Below, piece after piece: positions 1 through 9,970 of a stretch of DNA of 64,000 nt. The stretch spans positions 62,001 to 126,000 of the forward strand of contig NZ_BATP01000047.1 in assembly GCF_000739615.1 (NCBI RefSeq). Reading direction: 5' to 3'. Position 1 is the first letter of the stretch, and every line of letters starts with the position of its first letter. The position numbers were made by a program, and so were the translations under genes. This stretch comes from Haloferula sp. BvORR071. Its GTDB lineage: Bacteria; Verrucomicrobiota; Verrucomicrobiia; Verrucomicrobiales; Akkermansiaceae. The notes under the pieces were generated by a model. It ran no database searches. It worked only from the letters and a program-made list of their open reading frames with translations, and was not told where the DNA came from.

Positions 1-1
1 C

Positions 2-355
2 ATCTCGATAGCCACCTTCGGCTACTTCGGGTCCGCGCTCAGGCCTTTTCTGATTGAGCCCGGAATCAAGATCGGTCCGGAGATCCCGGCGGATGCGGTC
101 ACGGCGATCCATCGAACCTGCGCCTTCCACCGTCTGGGAATCAAGAAGCCTCTGACCTTCTCCGCCTATATGGAGGCGCTGAGGAATCCGAAGAGTCACA
201 AGGTTGAGCCTGTTTCGGTGAGGATGGTCGCCGAGAACAAGATTGTGGTCCATGATCCAAACCGAGGCATGGAATCACTGCTCAAGAATTTGGAGGGGAC
301 ATGGGAGCAGGGGAGCTACGGGATGGCGGAGGGGCCTGATGGCATCTACAACTGA
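2..355 (+). CDS. C-terminal fragment of an unrecognised protein
   Basis: The reading frame is open from the first bases of the window to a TGA at 353-355, giving the last 117 residues of a protein that starts outside. I recognise no family. The fragment is mixed hydrophobic and charged, with no membrane segment and no cysteine pair. It ends in GMAEGPDGIYN. No start can be assigned, and a function would be a guess. Its coding nature is supported by the absence of stops and by typical high-GC third positions. Confidence 0.55.
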   Translation: MSIATFGYFGSALRPFLIEPGIKIGPEIPADAVTAIHRTCAFHRLGIKKPLTFSAYMEALRNPKSHKVEPVSVRMVAENKIVVHDPNRGMESLLKNLEGTWEQGSYGMAEGPDGIYN

Positions 356-483
356 TCGGTGGTTTGCAAAGGTATGCGGGGCTGCTTAGTGTTGCCACCT
401 GTTGCGCGGGACCTAGTTGTTCAAATTGAGCTCTGCTGTTCTTGTGCGGTATTCGTGGGCCATCTAGTCCAATTTCCGCCTCC

Positions 484-927
484 ATGATTCCTTGGGATAA
501 AGTGAACGACCTGCGCCACCGCGCGGACGAGTTCAAGCAGCAGGGCGATTTTGCCGCGATGCTTCCGCTGAGAGAGGAGGTGGCACGGCTGCTCGAAGAT
601 TACGGAGCGGCTGCGAAAGAGGTGGCCAACGGCTGGAACTACGTGGCGTATGTGAATCGCCAGATCGGGGACTTTCCGGCAGCGGAGCGGGCTGCGCGAA
701 AATCGCTGGCATTTTATGTGGAGCACTCGGAGGGCAGGGACGAACTGCTGGCAAGCTACCTTTGGATGCTCTGGATGACGCTCGTGGACCAAAGCCGCTT
801 TGCCGAAGCGCTGCCCTATGTGGAAGAGGGCGTCGGCTTGTTCGCCGAATTGCATGGAGAAGATGATTTTGTCATCGCCCGGCGTGCCGACTTGGCCAAG
901 ATTCGAGGGCAGCTGCGGCAGGGATAG
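484..927 (+). CDS. Small TPR-like helical protein
   Basis: This 147-residue, all-helical protein has the alternating small and large residue pattern of tetratricopeptide repeats: NGWNYVAYVNRQIGDFPAAE, then an ESLYLAYV-like block, then SRFAEALPYVEEGVGLF. Two or three degenerate repeats cover residues 10-135. TPRs mediate protein-protein contacts, and no catalytic residues are visible. I chose the ATG at 484, giving MIPWDKV, because the frame upstream of it is not helical and lacks family character; an ATG at 442 is also in frame. There is no signal peptide, so it is probably cytoplasmic. The gene converges on the helicase gene. Confidence 0.6.
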   Translation: MIPWDKVNDLRHRADEFKQQGDFAAMLPLREEVARLLEDYGAAAKEVANGWNYVAYVNRQIGDFPAAERAARKSLAFYVEHSEGRDELLASYLWMLWMTLVDQSRFAEALPYVEEGVGLFAELHGEDDFVIARRADLAKIRGQLRQG

Positions 928-1077
928 CTCTTGTTCCAATCGGGGTTTCGATATCCTTGTCGTGCTAACCGGTGGTTTGCGCTCCTGCTTCGTTCCAAGC
1001 CCCGGCTGCTTGCTGGGCTCCCTCCGGAGCTTGAAGTGTGCTGGTATCTTGGCGAGGTGGGGCTGCAAGGGACCGCT

Positions 1078-1103
1078 CGAGCGGCTTTCAAAGCCGCGCT
1101 CCC
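1078..1103. repeat. Dispersed palindrome, family A, copy 1
   Basis: The 26-base element contains GCGGCTTTCAAAGCCGC, a near-perfect hairpin, followed by GCTCCCAATTGCT. It sits just past the helicase stop, between two convergent genes, where it could also act as a transcription stop. Related copies lie at 19803, 22474, 31041, 41341 and 58712. Confidence 0.7.
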
Positions 1104-1109
1104 AATTGC

Positions 1110-3647
1110 TCAGGCGAAGCGCGAGATATCGACCAACTGCAGCACCGGCCGCTCCTCCGCATCGCAGCGATCAAGGTCGATGCTAAGGTGAAGCGACCAA
1201 TCGTTGTGCTCCTCAGGGTCGACCAAGATTTGCTCGTAGGTCCAGAGCCTCGGCTTCTCCTCCTCCATTCGCGAATGCTTCGTCGCGCGCGCTTCGGGAT
1301 CGAGGCGGATGCGCTCGTGGTCGGAGTAGTAGTCGTCTAACAAGGCCTCGATCCGCGCGGCGTTCCACGCTTGGCCCTCGCCGTCGGTTGGCTCGATCTG
1401 GGCGAGGATGGCGGCGGTGTTGCCTTCGGCGAAGGCCTTCACAAGGGTGAAGACTGCATTCCTCAGGGCGCGGGTGAAGGCGGGGCGGTTGCGGGTGTAG
1501 GCGACGTGCTTGCGCAGCTCGGCGGGCTTCTCGGCCTCCGGCACGTAATCAGGGTTGCGCAGCTTCTCCCACTCGTCGATCAAGCTGGAGTCCACAGTTC
1601 GCAGGAGGTCACCGAGGTATTCCTCGGCCTCGACCAGTTCCTCGGTCTTCGTCATCGGCGGGACGGTCTGCGAGAGGACCTTGTAAACCTCCGAGATGTG
1701 GCGCAGCAGGACGGCCTCGCTCCGCTCCAGGCCGTAGGTCTTCACGTAGTCTTCGAAGGATTGCCAGTGCTCGAATATCTCGCGGGCGATCGACTTCGGG
1801 CGCACCGCGGCCTCCTTCATCCACGGGCGCTCCGCGACGAAGCGATTGTAGGTGTCGTAGATGAAATCCTTGCCGGGCTTCGGCCACTCGACTTCCTCCA
1901 GGCGGGCCATCCGCTCCTCATACTCCACGCCCTCGTTCTTGAGCTGGTTGATCAGCTCGCCCTTCAGCATGTCCACTTGGCGGCGCAGGATCACCTCCGG
2001 GTTTTCGAGGATGGCCTCGACCAGCGAGATTACGTTCAGCGCATAGTCCGGGGCCTCGCGGTCGAGCAGGGGGATGGCATCGAGCAGGTAGAGCCCGAGC
2101 GCTTGGTTCATCGAGAAGTCTTCCTGGAGCTCCACATTCAGCGCGACCTTCACCGGCCCGTGGCGCTCGGCGCGGGGGATGATGCGCAGGATGTTGCCCT
2201 CCACCATGCCGCGGAAGATCTGGAAGGCGCGCTTGCGGTGCGCCTTCTTCTTCCCGGCGGTTTCATGGCTGTCGTTGATGATCTTGCGCAGGGCCGCGCA
2301 GCCATCCTCATGCTGGCGGCCCAGCACGTTCAGCAGCATCGAGTGCAGGATCTGGAAGCTGGAGACCAGCTTCTCCGGCGGCGCATCCATCAGGCGGCGG
2401 AAGCCTTTCTCATCCCAATTGACGAAGCCCTTTTCCGGCGGCTTGCGTTTTACGAAGCTCTTCTTGCCGGACTTCGCGGCCTTCTGCTCCAGCCGCACGT
2501 TCTCAATCACGTGTTCCGGCGCCTGGCAAACGACATAGCCGATATTGTCGAAGCCGCGCCGGCCGGCGCGCCCGCAGATCTGCTTGAAGTCGCGGACCGT
2601 GAGGGTCTTGGTACTGCTGCCGTCGTACTTGAAGAGCTGGGTGAAGAGGACGGTGCGGATCGGCACGTTCACGCCGACGCCCAGGGTGTCCGTCCCGCAG
2701 ATCACCTTCAGCAGGCCGCGCTGCGCCAGTTTCTCCACCAGGATGCGATACTTCGGCAGCAGACCGGCGTGGTGGATGCCGATGCCATGGCGCAGCAGCT
2801 TCGAGACCTCCTTGCCGTAAGGGCTGCGGAAGTTTGCGTCGTGCAGGACCTCGGCGATCCGCTGCTTCTCTTCCTTGGTGCAGAAGTTCGAGCTGGTCAG
2901 GTTCTGCGCCGTCTGTGCGCAGGCAAGCTGGGTGAAGTGGACCAGATAGATCGGCGCGCGGTCCTTCTCGACCAGCTCCGCGACCTTTTCCTCAAGCGGC
3001 GTCTCGCTGTAGTCGAACTCCAGTGGCACCGGCCGTTGATCCGACTTTACCAGCACGGTCGGCACGCCGGTCAGCTTGGTGATCCCTTCCTCGAAGAAGG
3101 CTGTCTCGCCCAGAGTCGCGGACATCAGGAGGAAGCGCGCCTGCGGCAGCGTAAGCAGCGGCACCTGCCAGGCGAAGCCGCGCGAGTGGTCCGAGTAGTA
3201 GTGGAACTCGTCCATGATCACGTCGTCCACCTGCGCCATCGCGCCTTCGCGCAGCGCGAGATTCGCGAGGATCTCCGCGGTGCAGCAGATCACCGGTGCG
3301 CCGGGATTCACCGTGGCATCCCCGGTGATCATACCGACCTTCTCCGGGCCGAAGACGTGGCAGAGCGAGAGGAACTTCTCATTCGCCAACGCCTTGATCG
3401 GCACCGTGTAGTAGGAGCGGCGATTCTGGCAGATCGCCTTGAACTGGAGTGCCATTGCCACCAGCGACTTCCCGGAGCCGGTGGGCGTGTTGAGGATCAC
3501 GTTGTTCCCCGCGAAGAGCTCAAGGATCGCCTGCTCCTGGTGATCGTAGGGCTCCACGTCGGTCTCGATCAGGTAGTCGAGGAAAACGCTCAGGACCTCG
3601 TCATTCGAGTTCGGGTTCGCGAGCTTGGAGGGATCAAGGTGGATCAT
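1110..3647 (-). CDS. DEAD/DEAH-box (Ski2-like) RNA helicase with DUF3516-type C-terminus
   Basis: This 845-residue superfamily 2 helicase is predicted to use ATP hydrolysis to unwind RNA or remodel RNP. Motifs are in order: Walker A TGSGKS near residue 57, DEFH (motif II) near 146, SAT (motif III) near 176, a [10 protein letters not shown] block near 318, and [10 protein letters not shown] (motif VI) near 356. About 450 residues of helical C-terminus follow, as in the DUF3516 helicases. I chose the ATG at 3647 (MIHLDPSKL) because the longer in-frame extension to 3761 is a low-complexity proline stretch. A 123-base gap separates it from the divergent nuclease gene. The exact RNA substrate is unknown. 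Confidence 0.88.
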   Translation of the reverse strand: MIHLDPSKLANPNSNDEVLSVFLDYLIETDVEPYDHQEQAILELFAGNNVILNTPTGSGKSLVAMALQFKAICQNRRSYYTVPIKALANEKFLSLCHVFGPEKVGMITGDATVNPGAPVICCTAEILANLALREGAMAQVDDVIMDEFHYYSDHSRGFAWQVPLLTLPQARFLLMSATLGETAFFEEGITKLTGVPTVLVKSDQRPVPLEFDYSETPLEEKVAELVEKDRAPIYLVHFTQLACAQTAQNLTSSNFCTKEEKQRIAEVLHDANFRSPYGKEVSKLLRHGIGIHHAGLLPKYRILVEKLAQRGLLKVICGTDTLGVGVNVPIRTVLFTQLFKYDGSSTKTLTVRDFKQICGRAGRRGFDNIGYVVCQAPEHVIENVRLEQKAAKSGKKSFVKRKPPEKGFVNWDEKGFRRLMDAPPEKLVSSFQILHSMLLNVLGRQHEDGCAALRKIINDSHETAGKKKAHRKRAFQIFRGMVEGNILRIIPRAERHGPVKVALNVELQEDFSMNQALGLYLLDAIPLLDREAPDYALNVISLVEAILENPEVILRRQVDMLKGELINQLKNEGVEYEERMARLEEVEWPKPGKDFIYDTYNRFVAERPWMKEAAVRPKSIAREIFEHWQSFEDYVKTYGLERSEAVLLRHISEVYKVLSQTVPPMTKTEELVEAEEYLGDLLRTVDSSLIDEWEKLRNPDYVPEAEKPAELRKHVAYTRNRPAFTRALRNAVFTLVKAFAEGNTAAILAQIEPTDGEGQAWNAARIEALLDDYYSDHERIRLDPEARATKHSRMEEEKPRLWTYEQILVDPEEHNDWSLHLSIDLDRCDAEERPVLQLVDISRFA

Positions 3648-3770
3648 CGGCGGGCGCAGGGTGGGGGGCGGCGGAGGAAAAGGGAAGCGCGGGGAAATTG
3701 CACGCTGTACGGGCACTTGGCGCTGTAAATCCACGCAATCCGATAAGGTCACAGCTCCCATCTTGCCCGC

Positions 3771-5696
3771 GTGGCCCGATTGGTGCTTTCGTCCCGCGTG
3801 TTTTTCCGCGCTGTTGCCCTAACCACCGCATGCCTTGGCTTCTTTGCCGCGGCTTCCCGTGCGGACGAGGTGGTGCGGATCCTGGCCGGGAACATTTCCA
3901 GCGGCAGCAACCAAGCCTATGAGGACCCGGGCAATCGCATCCTCCAGGGCCTGAAGCCCGACGTCGCGCTGCTCCAGGAGATGGAGGTGGGGAGCAAGTC
4001 GGCCGCCGAGTACCGCGCTTGGGTGAATGAGCAATTCGGCAGCGCTTTCTCCTACTACGTCGAGAGTGCGAAGAACATCCCGAATGGCATCGTGAGCCGC
4101 TATCCGATCCTCAATTCGGGCTCTTGGGATGATGTGGAATTGAGCGACCGCGAGTTTGCCTGGGCCAAGATCGACCTCCCCGGGGACAAGAACCTCCTGG
4201 CGGTTAGTGTGCACCTGAAGGCCTCCAGCGGCAGCGACAACGAGACCCGGCGCAACAATCAGGCGACGGCCCTGGTCAGCCTGATCAATGCCAATCTAAC
4301 CACGGGCGATTTCCTGGTCATCGGCGGCGATTGCAATACCTACAGCCGCACCGAGGCCTGCATCCAGACCCTCTCCGCAGTGGTGAAGACCACGGCGCCG
4401 TGGCCGGCGGACCAAGCCAACAACTCCAACACCAATAGCGGCCAGACCAGCCCCTACGATTGGGTGATGCCGAGCAACAACCTAGCGGCCTATGCCACGC
4501 CGCTGGTCATCGGCTCTAACACCCACGTCAACGGCCTGGTCTTCGATAGCCGCGATTACATGCCGCTGTCCGCCGTCCCTCCGGTAGTTTCCACCGACAG
4601 CGGCGCGACCGGCATGCAGCACATGGCGGTGATGCGCGCTTTCCTGATCCCAACGAATGATTCGCCGGTCATCGCACAGGGCGATGCGATCTCTGTCACC
4701 CTTTCGGCGAACAATAGCCCGACCACCTTCAGTCGCAGTCTCAACGCCACGGACGCGAATGGCAACCCGCTCACTTGGTCGATCCAGACCCAAGCGGCGC
4801 ACGGCAGCGCGAGCGTAGTGGCACCTGCCACCGGCGGCACGGTCAATCTCAGCTACACGCCGGCCACCAACTATACCGGCGGCGATTCCTTCGTAGTGCG
4901 CGTCGCCGATGGCCAAGGCGGCTCCGACACGATCACTGTCAATCTCACCATCGAGCCTGCGCCTAACACGCCGCCGGTCATCGCCGGAGCGGAGGCCCGC
5001 CAGCTCACGATCTCGCAGAATAGCTATCCCTCCGCCTTCCAGCTCAGCCTACAGGCCACCGACGGCGATGCTGATCCGCTCGCATGGTCGGTCTCCAACA
5101 CAGCCTCGCATGGCAGCGCCAGCGTCGAGGGCAACGGCAATAGCGCCGCCATCTTCTACCATCCCGCGAACGGCTACACCGGTGGCGATAGCTTCACGGT
5201 GCAAGTCGCCGATGGCCGGGGCGGCAGCGACAGCGTGATCGTGCAGGTCACCGTGGAGGCTTCCTCCGCCCTCGATGTATGGACCTACAACGCCCTCGCC
5301 CCGCTCACGCCCGAGACCGAGGCCACGGTGTGGGGCGAGAACGCGGATCCCGATCACGATGGCTACACCAACCTCGAGGAATTCGCCCACGGCCTGAACC
5401 CGGCTCTCAGCGACGGCGCGCCGAATCTCATGAGCTGCGTCTTCATCCAGGAGGGCGAGGAGAGCTACGCCGTGCTCACCTTCAAGATGCGCATGGATGG
5501 AGCCCAGCCGGCGCTTACCTATACCCTCCAGCGCTCGGATGATCTTTGGAACGATTGGGAAGAGGTGCTCATCTCGGACATCACCGCGCTGGGTGGCGAC
5601 ACGGATCTCGGTGGTGGCTTCGTCTCCCGCGAGGTCCGCGTGAATGCGCCCACGCAGGAGTTGCGTGCGTATCGCCTGGTGTTCTCGGCCCCCTGA
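3771..5696 (+). CDS. Secreted endonuclease/exonuclease/phosphatase-fold protein with cadherin-like repeats
   Basis: This 641-residue exported protein has a signal peptide at about 1-31, with cleavage after SRA. Residues 32-300 follow the EEP (DNase I-like) fold: N near ILAGNISSG, the metal-binding E in LLQEME, VHLKAS, GGDCNTY and SPYDWV. The final family motif, normally DHxP, reads QHMAVM here, so the catalytic histidine is present but its aspartate partner is not. Two cadherin/Big_9-like repeats, each ending GGDSFxVxVADGxGGSD, occupy about 305-400 and 405-502. The C-terminal 140 residues resemble the verrucomicrobial end domain with a calcium-type [12 protein letters not shown] loop. It probably degrades extracellular DNA or a phosphoester. 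Confidence 0.82.
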   Translation: MARLVLSSRVFFRAVALTTACLGFFAAASRADEVVRILAGNISSGSNQAYEDPGNRILQGLKPDVALLQEMEVGSKSAAEYRAWVNEQFGSAFSYYVESAKNIPNGIVSRYPILNSGSWDDVELSDREFAWAKIDLPGDKNLLAVSVHLKASSGSDNETRRNNQATALVSLINANLTTGDFLVIGGDCNTYSRTEACIQTLSAVVKTTAPWPADQANNSNTNSGQTSPYDWVMPSNNLAAYATPLVIGSNTHVNGLVFDSRDYMPLSAVPPVVSTDSGATGMQHMAVMRAFLIPTNDSPVIAQGDAISVTLSANNSPTTFSRSLNATDANGNPLTWSIQTQAAHGSASVVAPATGGTVNLSYTPATNYTGGDSFVVRVADGQGGSDTITVNLTIEPAPNTPPVIAGAEARQLTISQNSYPSAFQLSLQATDGDADPLAWSVSNTASHGSASVEGNGNSAAIFYHPANGYTGGDSFTVQVADGRGGSDSVIVQVTVEASSALDVWTYNALAPLTPETEATVWGENADPDHDGYTNLEEFAHGLNPALSDGAPNLMSCVFIQEGEESYAVLTFKMRMDGAQPALTYTLQRSDDLWNDWEEVLISDITALGGDTDLGGGFVSREVRVNAPTQELRAYRLVFSAP

Positions 5697-5701
5697 CTGA
5701 C

Positions 5702-6634
5702 TTACCAAGGGTCGTCGTTCTCCACTGTGCTGCGCTTTCTCGGCGCTGGCGGCCGCGGTGCCTGCGGTTCCGGCCGGAGCTTCTCTGGCTTCCACCGTAG
5801 CAAGACCGGAATAAGCAGCCCCGCTAGAGCCATCCCCAGCAGGCGAAATCCATTGAGGATGGCAGAAACATCCGGCGATACCGGTCGATCGGGGAGAGGC
5901 TCAATCAAGGTGTTCCAGTGTGCGCTGCGCCTAGGCTCATCGGGTGGGTCCTCGTAATGCAGCTCGGCAGATAGCTCCCTCAGCTTGGCGAGGCGTCGCG
6001 AGAAATCCTCGTCCTTCGCCAACTCGACCAGGATCGGATCTTGGTCGAGGGCGTGGAAGATCTGGCCCCAGGTGCCTTCGAAGCCAGCCTTCACCGCTTG
6101 GTGTTCCAGCAGCGACTCAAGATCCTGTATGTCCCACAGCTTCGACTGTTCCTCCTCGCTCTTCGGCCGAAATTCTGCCCTTTTCGGAGGCGGCTTCATC
6201 CCCGCCGATTCCTTCTCGCGCGCTGGAGTATCCAGAATCACCGCCACTTCCCTTGCCATCGTGAGAGCATCGAGCGGATTCGTGTAGCGGGCCGTGATGG
6301 TCACCCCGCCTTGATCCGGCTCCAGGTGGGTCGTCTTCTGGACTTCTTCCGTGGCCTTGTCGCGGGTGGTCCGCCAGCGACCCTCCAGACCCAATTTGGT
6401 TACCAGCAACTCGGCTCGGTAGCGCGTGATCTGAGCATCGTGGCTGGCGTGGACCGATCCTTCGACTCGGGCCCGCACTTGGTAGATCTTAGGCATCGCA
6501 TAAGAGACCACCATGCCCACGATGGTGCCGATTACGGCTCCGGCCAGCAGGAGCAGCGTGATGCGCATGGCCGACACGGGATGCCGCGGGACTTGGGTAG
6601 ATGGGGCAGGGGAGGAGGGATTTGCTTCGTCCAT
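5702..6634 (-). CDS. Wzz-like two-pass inner membrane protein
   Basis: The product is 310 residues. One membrane span lies near the N-terminus (ITLLLLAGAVIGTIVGMVV) and another near the C-terminus (LLGMALAGLLIPVLL), with about 215 residues between them. This topology and the post-TM1 pattern YAMPKIYQVRARVE match polysaccharide chain-length determinant (Wzz/GumC) proteins, so a role in envelope polysaccharide length control is inferred. No tyrosine kinase domain is present, and no other polysaccharide synthesis genes are adjacent. The start at 6634 (MDEANPSSP) is preferred to the in-frame ATG eight codons earlier. It ends 5 bases from the convergent nuclease gene. Confidence 0.6.
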   Translation of the reverse strand: MDEANPSSPAPSTQVPRHPVSAMRITLLLLAGAVIGTIVGMVVSYAMPKIYQVRARVEGSVHASHDAQITRYRAELLVTKLGLEGRWRTTRDKATEEVQKTTHLEPDQGGVTITARYTNPLDALTMAREVAVILDTPAREKESAGMKPPPKRAEFRPKSEEEQSKLWDIQDLESLLEHQAVKAGFEGTWGQIFHALDQDPILVELAKDEDFSRRLAKLRELSAELHYEDPPDEPRRSAHWNTLIEPLPDRPVSPDVSAILNGFRLLGMALAGLLIPVLLRWKPEKLRPEPQAPRPPAPRKRSTVENDDPW

Positions 6635-6702
6635 GAATTCCGAAGCCCATTCAATCAAAGCGGCACTTTCAAATCAATCATTGGGGCCTCCACCTGTAGA
6701 GC

Positions 6703-7368
6703 TCACTCCCGGTCCGCAACGAACAAGGTATGCGTGAATTTCTTCGCCTGTGGATATGCCTTCGCCCCGACGCATTCCACTTTCTTGAAGACGCGGCCGA
6801 GCGACTCGGCGAAGTGCTTGTCCCGGTTCGCCGACCAGTAGACGACGCGGCCTTTCGGCTGCAACGCGGCTTTCACCCGCAGCAGGCCGTTGCGGTTGTA
6901 GAGGCGGGCATTGCCCTTCTGCACCAGCGGATCGGGGCTATTGTCCACGTCCAGCAAGATCGCGTCGTAGCGCTGCTTGCCGTCTAGCAGCGCATGCACG
7001 TCGCTGCGGTGGATCTGCACCCGCGGGTCATCCAGCAGCAGGCCGTTGACGGATTGCAGGTGCTCGCGGTTCCAGTCGATGATTTCCTGGAGCAGCTCCG
7101 CGACATCGACGATCGCATTCGCCGGGCAGAGTTCCAGCACCCGCCGCAGCGTGAAGCCGAAGCCGAGGCCGCCGATGAGAACGCGTGGCTTCGTGGCGGG
7201 CATGCCGCCGCACGCGAGCTCGGCCATCGTTTGCTCGGAGGCACTGGCGGTGGTGCTCATCAGCTGCACGCCGCCGATTTTCAGGTAGTGCTGGCCATCG
7301 TGCTCCTGCAGGACCATGAGCCCGCCGTCTGGCGTGTGGCAGGAGGCGAGCGTGCGGGTGATCTTCAT
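6703..7368 (-). CDS. Spermidine synthase-like methyltransferase-fold protein
   Basis: The 221-residue protein has a Rossmann methyltransferase fold: VLIGGLGFGFTLRRVLE is the nucleotide-loop motif I, DVAELLQEIIDWNREHL follows, and DAILLDVDNSP is the motif II/active-site region seen in spermine/spermidine synthase homologues (SpeE-like). The N-terminal polyamine domain is short, so the substrate is uncertain and it may not be a genuine spermidine synthase. I chose the ATG at 7368 because the longer frame upstream is antisense to the sigma factor gene. The gene diverges from that sigma factor across 139 bases. Confidence 0.75.
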   Translation of the reverse strand: MKITRTLASCHTPDGGLMVLQEHDGQHYLKIGGVQLMSTTASASEQTMAELACGGMPATKPRVLIGGLGFGFTLRRVLELCPANAIVDVAELLQEIIDWNREHLQSVNGLLLDDPRVQIHRSDVHALLDGKQRYDAILLDVDNSPDPLVQKGNARLYNRNGLLRVKAALQPKGRVVYWSANRDKHFAESLGRVFKKVECVGAKAYPQAKKFTHTLFVADRE

Positions 7369-7456
7369 CCGCGGGCGGTATGGCGTTTCGGATGGCGGGT
7401 GTCGAATGAAAGCCGGCGGGAGATGGGGCCGGAGCTGTCTCCTGAAAAAACTTCCG

Positions 7457-7467
7457 GATTCTTGTCC
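7457..7467 (+). promoter_or_regulatory. Shared upstream motif of sigma fusion 1
   Basis: GATTCTTGTCC lies 40 bases before the start of the sigma factor gene, inside the inverted repeat CCGGATTCTTGTCCGG. A one-mismatch copy (GATTTTTGTCC) lies 35 bases before the second sigma fusion. It could be an autoregulatory promoter element; this is inference from two sites only. Confidence 0.35.
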
Positions 7468-7507
7468 GGTTCCCCCGAGGGCCTCCGAATGATATTTGTA
7501 AGACGCC

Positions 7508-9091
7508 ATGACCGACCACGATCTCATCCGCGATTTCGCCGCCACCCGCTCGGAGCAGGCGTTCCGGCGGCTGGTGGACCGCCATTGCGATCTCGTCTTC
7601 AGCGTGGCCAGCCGCGTGACGGGGAATGCCGATCTGGCGCGCGACGTGGCCCAGCAGGTCTTCAGCAAGCTTGCCGCCAAGCCTGCGGCCGTTCCCGCCA
7701 GCGTGCCGCTAGCCGCCTGGCTCCACCGCACCTCGCGCTCGCTCGCCGTCGATCTGGTCCGCAGCGAGCAGGCCCGCCAGCACCGCGAACATTCCTTTTC
7801 CCTCTCTCCCGCGATGAATCCCGAACCGACGCCCGATTGGTCCCGACTCGAACCGGTCATCGACTCCCTGATCGACGAGTTGCCCGAGCTCGAGCGCCGC
7901 GCCGTGGTCCTGCGCTTCTACGAGAAGAAGTCGCACAGCGCGATCGGCAGCCTGCTCGGCCTCTCGGAGGAGGCGACCCGCAAGCGGCTTGATCGCGCGA
8001 TGGAGAAGCTCCGCGCCCTGCTCGCCAAGCGCGGTATCGCCACCACCTCCGCCGTGCTCGCCACCATCCTGCCGGCCCATGCCGTCGCGCCTGCGCCGGT
8101 TGGCCTTTCCGCATCCCTTTCCAGTACCGCCCTGAGCACCGCCACCGCCGTGGCGGCCACTGCTACCAGTTCCACCAGTATCCTCGCCATCATCATGAGC
8201 CACAAAGCCATTTCCGCCGCCGCCGCACTCCTCCTTCTTGCCGGAGTTACCGCCGTTGCCGTTCCTGCCCTTACCAAGGATAAGAACGCTCCGTCTTCTG
8301 CCTCCGCATCCGCTCCGGTCCCGGCCAGTGCCGGGGAAGCCACTCCCGGAGCGGATGCCGGGGGCACCACCGCCCGGGCCAAGTCGAAGTCCGCCGCCAC
8401 CGCCCGCCTCAGCGAGAAGTACGGCGATTCCCGTACCAAGCTCGCCGGTCACCTGAGCAATGAGGTGATCGGTATGACGGAAGATCTCATGGTCATCATG
8501 GACTTCGCGAGCCAGTCGCAGCTCGGCGACGCGATGTTCCACGATCCTGGCGAAGCACTTGGCGCGGCGGCCGAGTCGATTACCCTCACCGACGAGCAAA
8601 AGGCCAAGATCAGCGAGCTTCAGGCTGCTTCCATGAAGCGCCAGACCGATGAGGCCCGCAAGCTGATCGCCGACTTGAAGAAGGCGCCCGAGTCGCTCGT
8701 GGAGGCCCTGCTTCTCACTGATGCCCTGAAGCGCGGGGAGATCACCAAGGCGGAGTTTGACTCAGCCCGGCAGTCCCTCGACTTCCCGAAGGATGCCCTG
8801 AACCTCGCTCTGGACGGCACCGAAAGCGAAAGCGCGGAGGATGATCCGATCTTCATCGAGGAATTGCTCCGCGTGCTCGATGACGCCCAAGGCAAGGCCT
8901 ACAAGGACGCCCTCGCCGCCAAGAAATCGACCAAGGAGGCCGAAACCGAGGCCGGGGAGAAGGGGATCATGACACTCGAGGAATTCGAGACCCAGATCAC
9001 CTCCACCCGCAAGATCATGCGCGGGGCCGCCCAGATGATGGAGGGTATGACCAACGGTAACTTCCTGGCACCTTCGGAAGGGAAGAAGTAG
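7508..9091 (+). CDS. ECF-type sigma factor fused to membrane anchor and C-terminal domain
   Basis: Residues 18-95 are sigma region 2 (FRRLVDRHCDLVFSVASRV, then AWLHRTSRSLAVDLVR), and about 120-178 are region 4 with the helix-turn-helix SHSAIGSLLGLSEEATRKRL. After an Ala/Ser/Thr-rich linker comes a single hydrophobic span near 238-258 (AAAALLLLAGVTAVAVPAL) and about 270 residues of charged, helical, probably extracytoplasmic sequence. ECF sigma factors are normally about 190 residues, so this 527-residue protein is a sigma factor tethered to the membrane. No anti-sigma gene is adjacent, suggesting that the C-terminal part does the sensing or tethering. The 672-residue protein at 15639-17657 has the same plan. 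Confidence 0.85.
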   Translation: MTDHDLIRDFAATRSEQAFRRLVDRHCDLVFSVASRVTGNADLARDVAQQVFSKLAAKPAAVPASVPLAAWLHRTSRSLAVDLVRSEQARQHREHSFSLSPAMNPEPTPDWSRLEPVIDSLIDELPELERRAVVLRFYEKKSHSAIGSLLGLSEEATRKRLDRAMEKLRALLAKRGIATTSAVLATILPAHAVAPAPVGLSASLSSTALSTATAVAATATSSTSILAIIMSHKAISAAAALLLLAGVTAVAVPALTKDKNAPSSASASAPVPASAGEATPGADAGGTTARAKSKSAATARLSEKYGDSRTKLAGHLSNEVIGMTEDLMVIMDFASQSQLGDAMFHDPGEALGAAAESITLTDEQKAKISELQAASMKRQTDEARKLIADLKKAPESLVEALLLTDALKRGEITKAEFDSARQSLDFPKDALNLALDGTESESAEDDPIFIEELLRVLDDAQGKAYKDALAAKKSTKEAETEAGEKGIMTLEEFETQITSTRKIMRGAAQMMEGMTNGNFLAPSEGKK

Positions 9092-9108
9092 CCGGAGGGG
9101 GAAGGGAC

Positions 9109-9873
9109 TCAGTCCAAGAACAAGGACGCGATCGCCGCGATCACCCAGGCGATGCTCACGCCGGTGTCCACCTTTTCGCCCCACTTCGATTCCTGTTCGG
9201 GCTCCGTGGTGCCCATCATCGGCACGCGATCCGACCCGCCACTGGGCTTGGTGTAGAACATCTTTGCCTTCGCCGCCTCGTTCTGCTGGTGCAGGTGTTT
9301 GCCACCCGCTCGCCACCACTCGGTCAGCCGCCGCAGTTCGCTGCCTTCCAGCCAGACCCCGTGAGTCCCGCAGCGGTCCAGGATCACCCCGCTCGAGCCG
9401 CCGAAATTCAGGTGGCTCATCCGTTCCTCGCACATCGGGCACTTCCGGTAGACCACTTGGTGGGTATAGCCGAAGTCCTTTGCGATCTGCTGGAGCTGCA
9501 CGGGATCGATCCACACCAGCGGATTCGTCTGCGCGTCTAGCAGCGCCTCCAGCTCGCCGGGGTTGAAGAACGCGCCGAAGCAGGTCCCGCAACGCTCGAT
9601 CCGGATCTTCGGTTCGACGTCGAATTCGATCACGGAGAGCGGGGTCTCACACTCGGGGCAGGGGAGGGCGGCATCCGTGCCGAGGTCGCGGAAGTGGATC
9701 TGCCGCAGGTTCACATCCTGCCGGACCCCGCAGAAGGGGCAGAAGGTCATCGCTCCTTCCAGGCGTCCGCTGCAGCTCTCGCACTTCACGCCCGGCTTTG
9801 TCCGCGGAATCGGCCGCCGGGTCAATTCCACTACCACGGCCCTTTTCCAAGCCGGACGAGCGGCCCGGGTCAC
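9109..9873 (-). CDS. Zinc-ribbon (TFIIB-type) protein with C-terminal membrane segment
   Basis: The 254-residue product carries four cysteine pairs: CESCSGRL with CPFC, CPEC with CGTC, and CPMC with a final DRCGTHGVWLEGSEL. The last two are zf-TFIIB-like ribbons, each followed by the typical helix that reads GELEALLD or GSELRRLTE. The tail SIAWVIAAIASLFLD is hydrophobic and may anchor it. Function is unknown for this family. The start is a GTG at 9873; several in-frame GTG codons lie within the first 15 residues, so the exact N-terminus is uncertain. The gene converges on the sigma factor gene, with 17 bases between their stops. Confidence 0.72.
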   Translation of the reverse strand: MTRAARPAWKRAVVVELTRRPIPRTKPGVKCESCSGRLEGAMTFCPFCGVRQDVNLRQIHFRDLGTDAALPCPECETPLSVIEFDVEPKIRIERCGTCFGAFFNPGELEALLDAQTNPLVWIDPVQLQQIAKDFGYTHQVVYRKCPMCEERMSHLNFGGSSGVILDRCGTHGVWLEGSELRRLTEWWRAGGKHLHQQNEAAKAKMFYTKPSGGSDRVPMMGTTEPEQESKWGEKVDTGVSIAWVIAAIASLFLD

Positions 9874-9970
9874 GCAGGTCGTTAGATTTCAGCTCCTTCC
9901 TGCCCGCGGGGCGGAAGCTTGGCAAAGCCGGGCTTGCTTTCCCCTCTCATCCCGCGAGCCTTGCAGCGTG

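Noticed and set aside
1371-3728. A 785-residue plus-strand open frame opposite the helicase.
   Set aside because: It is the antisense frame of a clear helicase gene with all motifs. Its predicted protein is arginine/leucine/aspartate-rich without any family, as expected from high-GC antisense.
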